The notes below the pieces were generated by a model. The model searched no databases. It was not told where the DNA came from and was given only the letters and a program-made list of their open reading frames with translations. Shown here one piece after another: positions 1 through 7,894 of a DNA stretch of 64,000 nucleotides. The stretch spans positions 124,001-188,000 of the forward strand of contig NZ_JAAIXZ010000008.1 of assembly GCF_010894435.1 (NCBI RefSeq), given 5' to 3'. A program made the position numbers and the translations under genes. The stretch comes from Pyxidicoccus trucidator (lineage in GTDB: Bacteria > Myxococcota > Myxococcia > Myxococcales > Myxococcaceae). Position 1 is the first letter of the stretch; every line of letters begins with the position of its first letter.

Positions 1-1691
1 GTCGAACCGCAGTCGGTCGGAGCCTCTTCATGAGTGGCCGCCTCCGCAACCTCCCGGACGATGCGCTCTCCCTCGGCGCGCGAGAGCTTCAGTTGCTCGA
101 CGCGCACGGAGTGGGGCCCCGCCAGGCTCGGCTCTTCCATCGTCCCCGAGAGACTGGCGCCGTCCCGGGTGAACTCCAATTGGAGCGCGTTCTTGACGGA
201 GTGGAAGCAGCCCTGGTCGGTGAATCGAATCTGCATGGAGGCCGTCGCGGTGGACAGCAGGCACCCGAACGGGGCGCTCTCGAGGGGCTCACCCGTCGTG
301 GGCTCGGCGTTCACCGCGAAGTCGTAGGCGTCCAGACCGTCCGTGGTGGTCACCCATTCGCGCCCGAAGAGGAGGTCCCTGGAGCGCAGCAGCGTGCCCC
401 CCGCAGTCCTGGCCAGGGCCGTGCCCGTCTTCAGGAACACGAGCCGCTGGACGGGCGTCTGTGGGAAGCGCCCCACCGTCACCCAGCTCCGGCCCGCATC
501 AAAGGTGGCGGCAACGTGCTCACCTGCCCATCCGAGCCACTCCTCCTGCGACTTCTGGGCGATGCCGTCCAGCGGCGTGAGGACGCCAGTACCCACGGTC
601 CTCAGGCGGCCCGCCCACGCGAGCCGGCCCGAGACGTGGGTGCGCAGCTGGTTTCCCCCGAGCGTCACCACCGCGTCTCCTCCCATGGCGACCGCATCCT
701 CGTTCAGGGCGGGAACCCACGTGTCCGGGGCCCCACGGGCCAGGCCCACGGTGATGACGTGTTGCCCGCCGGGTGTCACCGCGATGCCCAGACCCGAGTT
801 CTGCTCTTCGGAGGTCAGGGCGCGGGCGTGCCACGTCTTCCCGCCGTCGGTCGTCTGGAAGCGGCTCGCCTTTCCAGCAATCCAGCCCACCTCGGGCGTG
901 AGGCGGACCACTTGGAGGAGCCGGTCGGGCTCCGGGGGGAGCAAGGAGCTGTCGACCAATGGAGGGACGGGAGCCGTCAGTTGCCGCCAGCGCTCCCCGC
1001 CGTCCTGGGTCTCCCACAGGGTCCCGGTACTCCCCAGGGCCCAGCCCCGCTCCGTGTCGAGGAAGGACATGGACCTGCAGCGGTCATGGTCATTGAAGGG
1101 GGTGCCCGTCATCGCACGCCAGCTCGCACCGGCGTCGTCGCTGCGGTGGATGCCTCCGGAGGAGCCACAGACCCACGTGCGTCCGTTCGCGCGCTCCAGG
1201 TCATAGATCCACAGGGCCTCCGGCAGCGACACGGACTTCCAGGTGCGCCCCGCATCCACCGTGCGCAGCACCCGCGCCCCCATGTACCCCGCGATGACCC
1301 CGATTTCCGGCGTGTACCAGACGAAGACGTCGAGGCGGGGGGGATGGAGCTCGTCGGAGACGACCCGACCGAGCGCAGCGGACAGCTCCGGGTCCTCGCG
1401 CCAGGAGCGACCGGCATCCGAGCTACGGAATAGCTGGAACGAGGGCTCTCTTTGATTCGGGCTGTTCCCACGCGAGGCGTTCACCACGGCCCACCAGTCC
1501 CCCTCCGTCCGCTGGGAAACGCTCGCGATTCGCTGGTAGTCGAACTCCTGGACGCCCAGGTCCACACGGATGGCCAGGTCCATCGGACGGGCCGGCTCAT
1601 TCGAGAGAAGAGGCTCATCCCGGGTGGGGCACCCGGACTCTGTCAGCAGCATCAGACCGAGCAAGACGGGCGGCCACGAAGTCAGCTGCAT
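1..1691 (-). CDS. BNR/YCF48-type beta-propeller lipoprotein, C-terminus off the window
   Basis: Reading the minus strand from ATG at 1691 gives an open frame of at least 563 codons that runs off the left edge without a stop. The N-terminus is hydrophobic (PPVLLGLMLLTESGC), consistent with a lipoprotein signal. The body carries repeated Asp-box/BNR motifs: SSDAGRSWRE, VDAGRTWKS, SDDAGASWRA, DGGERWRQL, DGGKTWHAR and DAGRSWVTV. Such motifs mark sialidase-like or YCF48-like propeller blades. It is probably an exported or outer-membrane propeller protein, and the ligand cannot be inferred. The last ~130 residues seen have no Asp boxes and may start another domain. Frames on the opposite strand are shadows. 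Confidence 0.8.
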   Translation of the reverse strand, partial: MQLTSWPPVLLGLMLLTESGCPTRDEPLLSNEPARPMDLAIRVDLGVQEFDYQRIASVSQRTEGDWWAVVNASRGNSPNQREPSFQLFRSSDAGRSWREDPELSAALGRVVSDELHPPRLDVFVWYTPEIGVIAGYMGARVLRTVDAGRTWKSVSLPEALWIYDLERANGRTWVCGSSGGIHRSDDAGASWRAMTGTPFNDHDRCRSMSFLDTERGWALGSTGTLWETQDGGERWRQLTAPVPPLVDSSLLPPEPDRLLQVVRLTPEVGWIAGKASRFQTTDGGKTWHARALTSEEQNSGLGIAVTPGGQHVITVGLARGAPDTWVPALNEDAVAMGGDAVVTLGGNQLRTHVSGRLAWAGRLRTVGTGVLTPLDGIAQKSQEEWLGWAGEHVAATFDAGRSWVTVGRFPQTPVQRLVFLKTGTALARTAGGTLLRSRDLLFGREWVTTTDGLDAYDFAVNAEPTTGEPLESAPFGCLLSTATASMQIRFTDQGCFHSVKNALQLEFTRDGASLSGTMEEPSLAGPHSVRVEQLKLSRAEGERIVREVAEAATHEEAPTDCGS

Positions 1692-1836
1692 GAGGGAACC
1701 CTCCAGACACGCCAGTATACACCGACCTGGTGGCACCCTGCGCCAGGCCGCTCATGTGGCGTGAGATTGTTTTGGCGATGCTTGTGCACGCAGTCAGCGC
1801 TGCGCGCGCCTGGCTCCAGGGGCTTGAATGCCTGGC

Positions 1837-2238
1837 TTACGATTCCGGCAGGCCTTGAAGTCGTGCGGTGGGCTGTTCCCCGGCATCGAGGATCGCAAGG
1901 GCGAGCGGCTTCGCCTCGCGGTTCAGGTTGATCGGGCTCACCCCGCGAATGCGCTGGATGGACTGGTGGTCCCCGAGCAGCGCGAGTCCCAGAGCGGCCA
2001 ATGCACACTCGTGCAGCGAGTTCGTCATGGCGAAGCCCGGCTCATCGAAGACGCGGCGCAGCGTGGTGACCATGCTGAGATCTCCCGCAAGTGCCCCCCT
2101 GACCGCGGCGTCGAGTTGGTCGTAGCTACTCTGCGGCTCCCCGGGAGTCGGCGGTTCGCAACGGCGCACGTGCTCCAAGAGGATGGAGCGAGCGCGGTCT
2201 ATGAGTCTCTGTTTCTCCGCAGGGGGCATGGCGTTCAC
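1837..2238 (-). CDS. Hypothetical protein, 133 aa
   Basis: The product is a 133-residue soluble protein without signal peptide or membrane segment. It has balanced composition and predicted helical stretches, such as AEKQRLIDRARSILLEHV near the start and a middle segment rich in Ala and Leu. I do not recognise the family. It lies 145 bp upstream of the propeller lipoprotein on the same strand, so the two could share a transcript, but no promoter or terminator was seen. The codon pattern (GC-rich third positions) supports a real gene. An alternative start four codons in (MPPAEK) is possible. Confidence 0.6.
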   Translation of the reverse strand: MNAMPPAEKQRLIDRARSILLEHVRRCEPPTPGEPQSSYDQLDAAVRGALAGDLSMVTTLRRVFDEPGFAMTNSLHECALAALGLALLGDHQSIQRIRGVSPINLNREAKPLALAILDAGEQPTARLQGLPES

Positions 2239-2906
2239 GAGGGTAGACCCACTCGTGGCCTACGGACAGGGGCGTGAGCTGGGCTCAAATCCTCTGCTCC
2301 GGAGGAGGTCCGCCCTTGCGTCTTGGAGCCAGCACGGACCGCGAAGACTCGCTCGCGGGCTGGAGTGGCCCGCCTGAGCAGGCCTGTGCTCCAAGCGGCT
2401 GCAGGGCTTCTCCGCCCGCCCGGCGTAACGCCCGCGTCTCACCCGGCCGCAGCCCTCCTCGGCTCCTCGTCACCTGCCTCGCCCCTCAACAGTGATTCAG
2501 TTCGTCTCGTGCTCTCGTTTGTTCCTCACCTGGGAGTGAGGAGCGCTCACTCCCTGGGTTGCCGAAAGGCCACCGTGACGAGGGGACGCCCGAGCGGCCT
2601 GCGGGTGTGCCTATCTCCGCCTCGGCACCTAGTTTGAGTCGGCTGCCCACTGCCGGACAGCGCTCCCCATGGGACGGACGAGATGACGACCCCTCCATCT
2701 GGAAGCATGTTCAACAGACTTCGCGCGCTCGCCATCGCTGGCGGGGCTGTCCTCGCACTCACCTCGCTGGCCGCGGGAGTTGCTCAAGTGTGACGGGCCG
2801 GTGGGCATGCTCATCCGCCAGGCGTTGACGGGCCGGCTGGTGTCGCCTGGCGCCGGAGCCCTGGCACTGAGCCTGCTCAGGTCCGCTTTCATGGAAGGGA
2901 TTCAGC
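2239..2906. other. 668-bp gap with a 28-codon signal-peptide-like ORF
   Basis: No convincing full-length gene lies here. The only notable item is a plus-strand ORF at 2707-2793 encoding MFNRLRALAIAGGAV and then a hydrophobic stretch ending at a TGA. It resembles an isolated export signal and could be the 5' remnant of a secreted-protein gene. The GGA just upstream is too close to be a good ribosome site. Other frames look like random high-GC open frames. No terminator, tRNA or repeat was seen. Confidence 0.4.
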
Positions 2907-3071
2907 ATGTCAAGCAAGCTTGTCTGGGGAATACTCTTCGGAGTTGTGTTGGGGACTGTGTTCGGCCAATCGGGCGGCAACCCAGGACTCTTCATTGCAA
3001 TTTGCATCGCAGCCGGAGCCCTGGCCGCCGGGGTCTGGCATTATCTGGAGACACGCGGGAAGCGGGCTTGA
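2907..3071 (+). CDS. Small two-segment membrane protein, 54 aa
   Basis: This 54-residue ORF starts at ATG with GGAAGGGA eight bases upstream, a good Shine-Dalgarno. It encodes two hydrophobic segments (SSKLVWGILFGVVLGTVFG, and roughly residues 27-43 around LFIAICIAAGALAAGVW) joined by a short GQSGGNPG loop, with a charged tail HYLETRGKRA. It is probably an inner-membrane miniprotein. The function is unknown. It lies 250 bp upstream of the toxin locus on the same strand, but the gap argues against an operon. Confidence 0.6.
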   Translation: MSSKLVWGILFGVVLGTVFGQSGGNPGLFIAICIAAGALAAGVWHYLETRGKRA

Positions 3072-3320
3072 GCCTCAGGTAACACCGCGCCGTGACGACA
3101 CCCTCTCGCGAGGTCCCGACGCGCCCCCGCGCCCGGAGGCCGGCGTATTTGGGGGTCTTGACGTCATCGACATGAAGAAGCTGGGTCTCCACTGTCCATC
3201 ATCACGGTGGCGCCAGATGGCGATCATGGCCTGAGTCCCACCGCGACAGTTTGTCAGCCCCTGCTGGTAATTCCGAAGCGCGCCCCTTGGCTGGACAGGC
3301 GCCCATGCGGGAGGACAGCA

Positions 3321-4673
3321 ATGGCGTGTCGATGGGCCGTATCGCTGCTCCTGCTGCTTGTCGGGACGGGTTGTTCGACGTCCCGGGTCATTCGCCTGAA
3401 CACCGGAGACGGCGTCCCCATCATCGTCACTCCCAGAGAGGAAGAGGGCGCCGAGCTGGAGGAGGCCGAAGTCGAGGCCGAAGAGTTCGAGGAGAGCCTG
3501 GTGGAGCTCGCTCGGGACGTGCGGCCCGTTGCGCACCCGCTACGCGCGGCTCGGGAGCTCTTCGATGTCCCGGCGAGAAGCGGAGTGTACTGGTACGAGG
3601 GGCGCAGCCAGAAGCTCATCCCGCAGGAGGAAGAGGACCCTGACGGCCCACGTTTGCTGGAGTCGTACGCGGACGAGGAACTGACGCGTGCCTATGGCCG
3701 TTGGTGCGAGCGCAAGGACCAGCCCGGAGACTGCCTCCGCCTGCTGGACGAAGGCCCGCTGCTGGCGAGCGACGGCAAGTACACGCTGGCCATGGCCATC
3801 GCCATGGACTCGGTCTGGGAGGAGACGTCAGGGGCGCTGAAGGACATGGCCGACCCTCAGGCGCTGCTCGCCACGGTGACGGCCTCGGTCAGCATGTATC
3901 TTCTTTTGTGGGCGCTCCCCGAGCCCGTGAGCAAGGGCGTGGCCGCTCTCGTCACGGCCTGTGCCATTGCATACCTGGGAGTGGACACGGTGTGGCGCTT
4001 GCTGGACGGGTGGGTGACGCTGGTGCGGAAGGTGGACCGGGCCACCACCTTCGAGCAGCTCAGCGATGCCGGTGAGGCGTACGGAGAGGTGCTCGGAGTG
4101 AACGCGGCGCGCGTCTTCGTCATGCTGGCCACGGCAGCCATCGGGAGCACGGCGGGACTGGCGGCGAAGGCGTCCAGGCTTCCCGGCTCCGCGCAGGCGG
4201 CCCTCGCCGTGGAGTCTCAGGCGGGCTACACGTATGCGGCCATCGGCAGCGTGGAGTCGGTGGCGATGACAGCCGAGGGCTTCACCGTCGCATTGGCGCC
4301 CAATGCCGTGGCGATGGCAGTCAAGGGGGGGCGGAGCCGCGGAACCCACGACCACCACCTCGCCACGGACAAGAACAGCGTCTCCTCAGCGCGTGGTGGG
4401 CCGTGGACGCCGAGGTTCAGGAAGATCTTCAAGAAGGCCGGGATGGAGCTGAAGGACCCCGAGAATGTCGTGCCTGTCAAAGGACACCAGGGGCCTCACC
4501 CCCAGAGGTATCACGAGATAGTCTTCGAGGAGTTGGATGCCGCAACGGCCCATTGCCGGACTGTCCAGGCGTGCCGTGCCTCCCTGGAGGTCGCGCTCCG
4601 GCGACTGGCCAGGGAAGTCACTACACCGGGAACAGAGCTGAACCTGCTCGTCAGCCGAGGTGCAAAACCGTAG
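3321..4673 (+). CDS. SitA-like polymorphic lipoprotein toxin with C-terminal AHH-type nuclease domain
   Basis: ATG at 3321 is preceded by GGGAGGAC and opens a lipoprotein signal (ACRWAVSLLLLLVGTGC, lipid Cys18). A longer frame back to 3207 lacks a ribosome site. The mature N-terminus RVIRLNTGDGVPI, an acidic stretch, LARDVRP, the DCLRLL motif and a hydrophobic middle (about residues 200-245) match the scaffold of a second gene at 61168, so the N-terminal 350 residues are a shared carrier. The last ~90 residues carry HDHHLA and a downstream ENVVPVKGH...HPQRYHEIV pattern. This is typical of the AHH branch of the HNH/EndoVII nuclease superfamily. SitA lipoproteins of Myxococcus pass between cells by outer-membrane exchange and kill non-kin. 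The immunity gene follows 10 bp downstream. Scaffold assignment is from recognition, and nuclease activity is inferred. Confidence 0.82.
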   Translation: MACRWAVSLLLLLVGTGCSTSRVIRLNTGDGVPIIVTPREEEGAELEEAEVEAEEFEESLVELARDVRPVAHPLRAARELFDVPARSGVYWYEGRSQKLIPQEEEDPDGPRLLESYADEELTRAYGRWCERKDQPGDCLRLLDEGPLLASDGKYTLAMAIAMDSVWEETSGALKDMADPQALLATVTASVSMYLLLWALPEPVSKGVAALVTACAIAYLGVDTVWRLLDGWVTLVRKVDRATTFEQLSDAGEAYGEVLGVNAARVFVMLATAAIGSTAGLAAKASRLPGSAQAALAVESQAGYTYAAIGSVESVAMTAEGFTVALAPNAVAMAVKGGRSRGTHDHHLATDKNSVSSARGGPWTPRFRKIFKKAGMELKDPENVVPVKGHQGPHPQRYHEIVFEELDAATAHCRTVQACRASLEVALRRLAREVTTPGTELNLLVSRGAKP

Positions 4674-4683
4674 GTTCCCACTC

Positions 4684-5250
4684 ATGTCTCGGCGTTTCTT
4701 CCAGCTGTGCGACGATGTCCATGTCCCCGGACGCTGGCACCTGGACACTCCCACGGATGATAGGGGGCGCGAAGTCAGTGACCCTGACCGCTTCAGGGTA
4801 GGCGCTCCCGTTCAAGGAGTGGGGCGCCTGAGGATTCCCATCGAAGAGCCAGGCCGACCGCTGGACTTCACCGAGGCGGGGCTGCGCATCCCCGTCGTTC
4901 ACGTCAGGGTGGCGGCTCTTTTTTCGGAGTTGGCCTCCGGAGACGTGCAGCTCATCCCCGTGGATATCAAGGGCCATCCGGACCAGTACCTCGTGCTGGT
5001 GGCAACCCGCCTCATCCGCTGCATTGACGAGAAGGCCTCCCGCATCCAGCGCTGGACGCATGAGGACGGAGTGCCCGAGAAGGTAGGGCACTACGCCTCG
5101 GTACGTGATTTGCGCATCGACAAGGCGAAGGTGGGGAGCGCCAGGGTACTCCGGCCAGAGGGCTGGACTGGAGCACTCATCGTCTCCGAGGGCATCAAGA
5201 CGGCCATGGAGCGAGTGAAAGCCATGGGCGCGAAGTTCACGGAGGTCTGA
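4684..5250 (+). CDS. Imm11-family (DUF1629-like) immunity protein
   Basis: This 188-residue cytosolic protein begins MSRRFFQLCDDVHVPGRW and contains GRLRIPIEEPGRPLDF, LRIPVVHVRVAALFSEL and DVQLIPVDI, a pattern I recognise from Imm11/DUF1629 immunity proteins common in myxobacteria. It starts 10 bp after the toxin stop and is surely co-transcribed with it. By position it should neutralise the AHH nuclease tip of the upstream toxin when that toxin is received from sibling cells. The family match is by memory of sequence style, and the toxin pairing is inferred from position. Confidence 0.8.
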   Translation: MSRRFFQLCDDVHVPGRWHLDTPTDDRGREVSDPDRFRVGAPVQGVGRLRIPIEEPGRPLDFTEAGLRIPVVHVRVAALFSELASGDVQLIPVDIKGHPDQYLVLVATRLIRCIDEKASRIQRWTHEDGVPEKVGHYASVRDLRIDKAKVGSARVLRPEGWTGALIVSEGIKTAMERVKAMGAKFTEV

Positions 5251-5357
5251 CCCGGCCGGTTCAGGCCCCTGTTTCGACCGCTCGGGGTGGGTCCGCGACG
5301 CATCGGCCGGGCGTCGCTTGTGGGCGCGGGCCGAGTGTCCGACACTCCTTCCCCTAC

Positions 5358-6866
5358 ATGGCTGCCAGCCAAGAACGCCGCTTCCAGGCCCTGGTGCTCG
5401 CGCCCGTCCGGCGTGTGCAGCGGCGTCTCAATGCCGTGGCCTGGGCCGACGCAGGCCTGGCTCCGGTGTGGGCCACCGCCACCGCGTGCGTGCTTGCTCG
5501 GCTGCTCCTTCGCGGCGCCGTTGTGTGGGCCCTGCCGCCCCTGCTGGCCGCCGGCCTCGCATGGTGGTTCTTGCGCGCTCGCTCGCGCGGCGTCTCGCTG
5601 GAGCATGCCGCCGTGCTCGCGGACCGCTCGGCCAACGCGGGGGGCCTGCTGCTCACGCGCCTGGAGCGGCCCGTCGGGGAGTGGGAGCTCACCGTCAACC
5701 AGCTCGCCAGCGCGGTGAAGTCCCCCGAGCTTCGGTGGCGCCGTCCCGTGGGCGCGCTGCTGGGCGCGGTGCTCTTCGGTGTGGCCGGCTTCCTCCTGCC
5801 GCTGCCCGCCCCGCGCGTACGCCCCGCCAATGCCGCTGCCGCCGCGAAGGTCGCCGCCGTGCAGGCCCAGGCGGAGGCGCTCGCGAAGGAGGAGGTGCTG
5901 GAGGAGGCCGTCCAGGACGAGCTGCGCCGGCTGGCCGAGGAGGTGGCTGATGGCCGCTTCGACTCGGGCGACTGGGAGGCCGCCGATGCGATGGAGAAGC
6001 GGCTTGCGGAGAAGGCCGCCGAAGCCGCCGCCGAGCTGTCCCGCGCCGCCGAGGCCGCGCGCGAGCTCGAAGATGCACTCGGCGCCGCCGGTGGCGCCGA
6101 GGCTGCCTCCCGCGAGCGCGAGGAACTGGAGCGCGCGCTGATGGAGCTGAGCGGCGGAGACTCCAACGCACCCACGGATGGCAGCGGCGACACGGGGACG
6201 CAGGGCCAGCAGGGTGGCGAGGAGGGGACGCCCCAGCAGGGCCAGCAGGCCCAGGCCCAGCAGGGACAAGGGCAACAAGGCCAGCAAGGTCAGCAGGGAC
6301 AGCAGTCCGCCGCCGCGCGGGCCCGCTCGCAGGCGTCCGGCGCTCCGGACCAGATCGCCAACCTCCGCCAGTCACTGGAGCGACGGCGACAGGCGCTGGA
6401 GAATCGCTTCGACCCCCAGAAGGGCAACAGCTCCGAGGCCCAGGCCCAGCAGGGCTCCGGCCAGGGACAGAAGGGGCAGTCCGGCAAGGGGCGCAACGGC
6501 TCCGGCTCGGACGGGGAGGGGGAGGGGGAGGGGGAGGGCTCCGGACGGGGCCATGCGAGCCGGGGCGTCGGCAAGGGCGCGGGCGCGGGGCGCGGGGGAG
6601 AGAGTCAGCCGCTCGTCTTCGGTGACGAGGCGGCGATGGACCCGGAGCGGCTCGCGTTCGAGCCGCTGCCGCAGGGCAAGGGCGGCGACGAGGCCGAGGA
6701 GTTGTGGGGCCTCAAGGCCGCGGACCCGGAGCGGCGCGCGGGTCCGGCGGGGCCATCGGGAGCGCAGGGCACCAGCGCACAGGGTGATGCGACGGCGGGG
6801 CCCGGTGCGGCGCCGCTGCTGCCTCGCAACCGCGACCTGGTGAAGCGGTACTTTGGGGGCGAGTAG
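5358..6866 (+). CDS. Membrane protein with coiled coil and Gln/Gly-rich low-complexity region
   Basis: This 502-residue protein opens the MoxR cluster. Residues ~35-72 hold hydrophobic segments and ~128-150 another (GALLGAVLFGVAGFLLPL). They are followed by a long Ala/Glu coiled coil (about 155-260, AEALAKEEVLEEAVQDELRR), then a low-complexity run of QQGQQ and GEGEGEG repeats (about 275-400) and a Pro/Gly tail ending KRYFGGE. The order membrane anchor / coiled coil / disordered tail resembles large membrane proteins found beside MoxR and VWA genes. No enzymatic motif is visible. It is 29 bp upstream of moxR and probably the first gene of the operon. Confidence 0.75.
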   Translation: MAASQERRFQALVLAPVRRVQRRLNAVAWADAGLAPVWATATACVLARLLLRGAVVWALPPLLAAGLAWWFLRARSRGVSLEHAAVLADRSANAGGLLLTRLERPVGEWELTVNQLASAVKSPELRWRRPVGALLGAVLFGVAGFLLPLPAPRVRPANAAAAAKVAAVQAQAEALAKEEVLEEAVQDELRRLAEEVADGRFDSGDWEAADAMEKRLAEKAAEAAAELSRAAEAARELEDALGAAGGAEAASREREELERALMELSGGDSNAPTDGSGDTGTQGQQGGEEGTPQQGQQAQAQQGQGQQGQQGQQGQQSAAARARSQASGAPDQIANLRQSLERRRQALENRFDPQKGNSSEAQAQQGSGQGQKGQSGKGRNGSGSDGEGEGEGEGSGRGHASRGVGKGAGAGRGGESQPLVFGDEAAMDPERLAFEPLPQGKGGDEAEELWGLKAADPERRAGPAGPSGAQGTSAQGDATAGPGAAPLLPRNRDLVKRYFGGE

Positions 6867-6895
6867 TCGGGGAGTCGTCCAGAAGGGGTGAACAC

Positions 6896-7894
6896 GTGGC
6901 AGCGGAGCTTCTCAGTCCCGTCGAGGCGCAGGGTGCGGCGGAGGTGGCGGCACGGCTCAAGGACGGGCTGAACACGGTGCTGCTCGACCAGGAAGCCGTC
7001 GTCGAGCAGGTGGTGGTGGCCGTGCTCGCGCGCGGGCACGTGCTGCTCGAGGGCCTGCCCGGCCTGGGCAAGACGGAGCTGTGCAAGGCGCTGGCGCGGC
7101 TGCTCGCGCTGCCCTTCCGCCGCATCCAATTCACCCCCGACCTGCTCCCCGGCGACATCACCGGCACCTACGTGCTCGAAGGCGAGGGCCGCCGGGACTT
7201 CGTCTTCCGCGAGGGCCCCCTCTTCGCCAGCCTCGTGCTCGCGGACGAAATCAACCGCTCCAGCCCCAAGACGCAGTCCGCGCTGCTGGAGGCCATGCAG
7301 GAGCGCAGCGTGACGGTGCTCGGCCACACGCGCTCGCTGCCGGACCCGTTCTTCGTGCTCGCCACGCAGAACCCCATCGAGCTGGAGGGCACCTATCCGC
7401 TGCCCGAGGCGCAGCTGGACCGCTTCATGTTCCGCATCCAGGTGCCTCCCGTGGGCGCGAAGACGCTGCGCACGCTGCTCACCACGCGCGTGCGCGGCAC
7501 CCCGCCGGACCTGTCCCCCGTGCTGGACGCGAGCGGCCTCGCGCGCCTGTTCACCGCGGTGGACCGCGTGCACCTGCCCGGCCCCGTCGCGGACTTCATC
7601 GGCCGGCTGGTGGAGGCCAGCGACCCACGGCAGCCGTCTGCTCCGGACGCGGTGCGCCGCTTCGTGCGCTATGGCGCCAGCCCTCGCGCGGCGCTCGCGA
7701 TTGCGGCCTCCGGACGTGCCCTGGCCCTGCTGCACGGCCGTCCCAACGTGGGCTTCGACGACGTGGTGGCCACCGCGCCCGCCGCCCTCAACCACCGCCT
7801 GGTGCTCGCCTACGAGGCGTCGCTGGAGAAGGTCACCGCGCCCGACGTGGTGCGAGCCCTCCTGCAGGCCGTGCCCGAGGTGCCCCGTGCGTAG
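6896..7894 (+). CDS. MoxR-family AAA+ ATPase
   Basis: GTG start. The 332-residue protein has Walker A GLPGLGKT (residues 53-60), Walker B LVLADEINR (about 112-120), sensor-1 region FFVLATQNP followed by EGTYPLPEAQLDRF, and the typical MoxR C-terminal lid. MoxR ATPases act as chaperone-like factors that load or activate von Willebrand A domain partners. DUF58 and VWA genes lie downstream in the same cluster, which fits that pairing. The next gene starts inside this one (GTG at 7887, before the stop at 7892-7894), so translation is coupled. Family assignment is firm, but the client proteins are inferred. Confidence 0.95.
   Translation: MAAELLSPVEAQGAAEVAARLKDGLNTVLLDQEAVVEQVVVAVLARGHVLLEGLPGLGKTELCKALARLLALPFRRIQFTPDLLPGDITGTYVLEGEGRRDFVFREGPLFASLVLADEINRSSPKTQSALLEAMQERSVTVLGHTRSLPDPFFVLATQNPIELEGTYPLPEAQLDRFMFRIQVPPVGAKTLRTLLTTRVRGTPPDLSPVLDASGLARLFTAVDRVHLPGPVADFIGRLVEASDPRQPSAPDAVRRFVRYGASPRAALAIAASGRALALLHGRPNVGFDDVVATAPAALNHRLVLAYEASLEKVTAPDVVRALLQAVPEVPRA

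Noticed and set aside
30..1433. Long plus-strand frame of 467 codons at the left edge
   Set aside because: It lies opposite the propeller lipoprotein; its translation is Arg/Gly/Pro-rich noise, while the minus strand shows clear Asp-box repeats.
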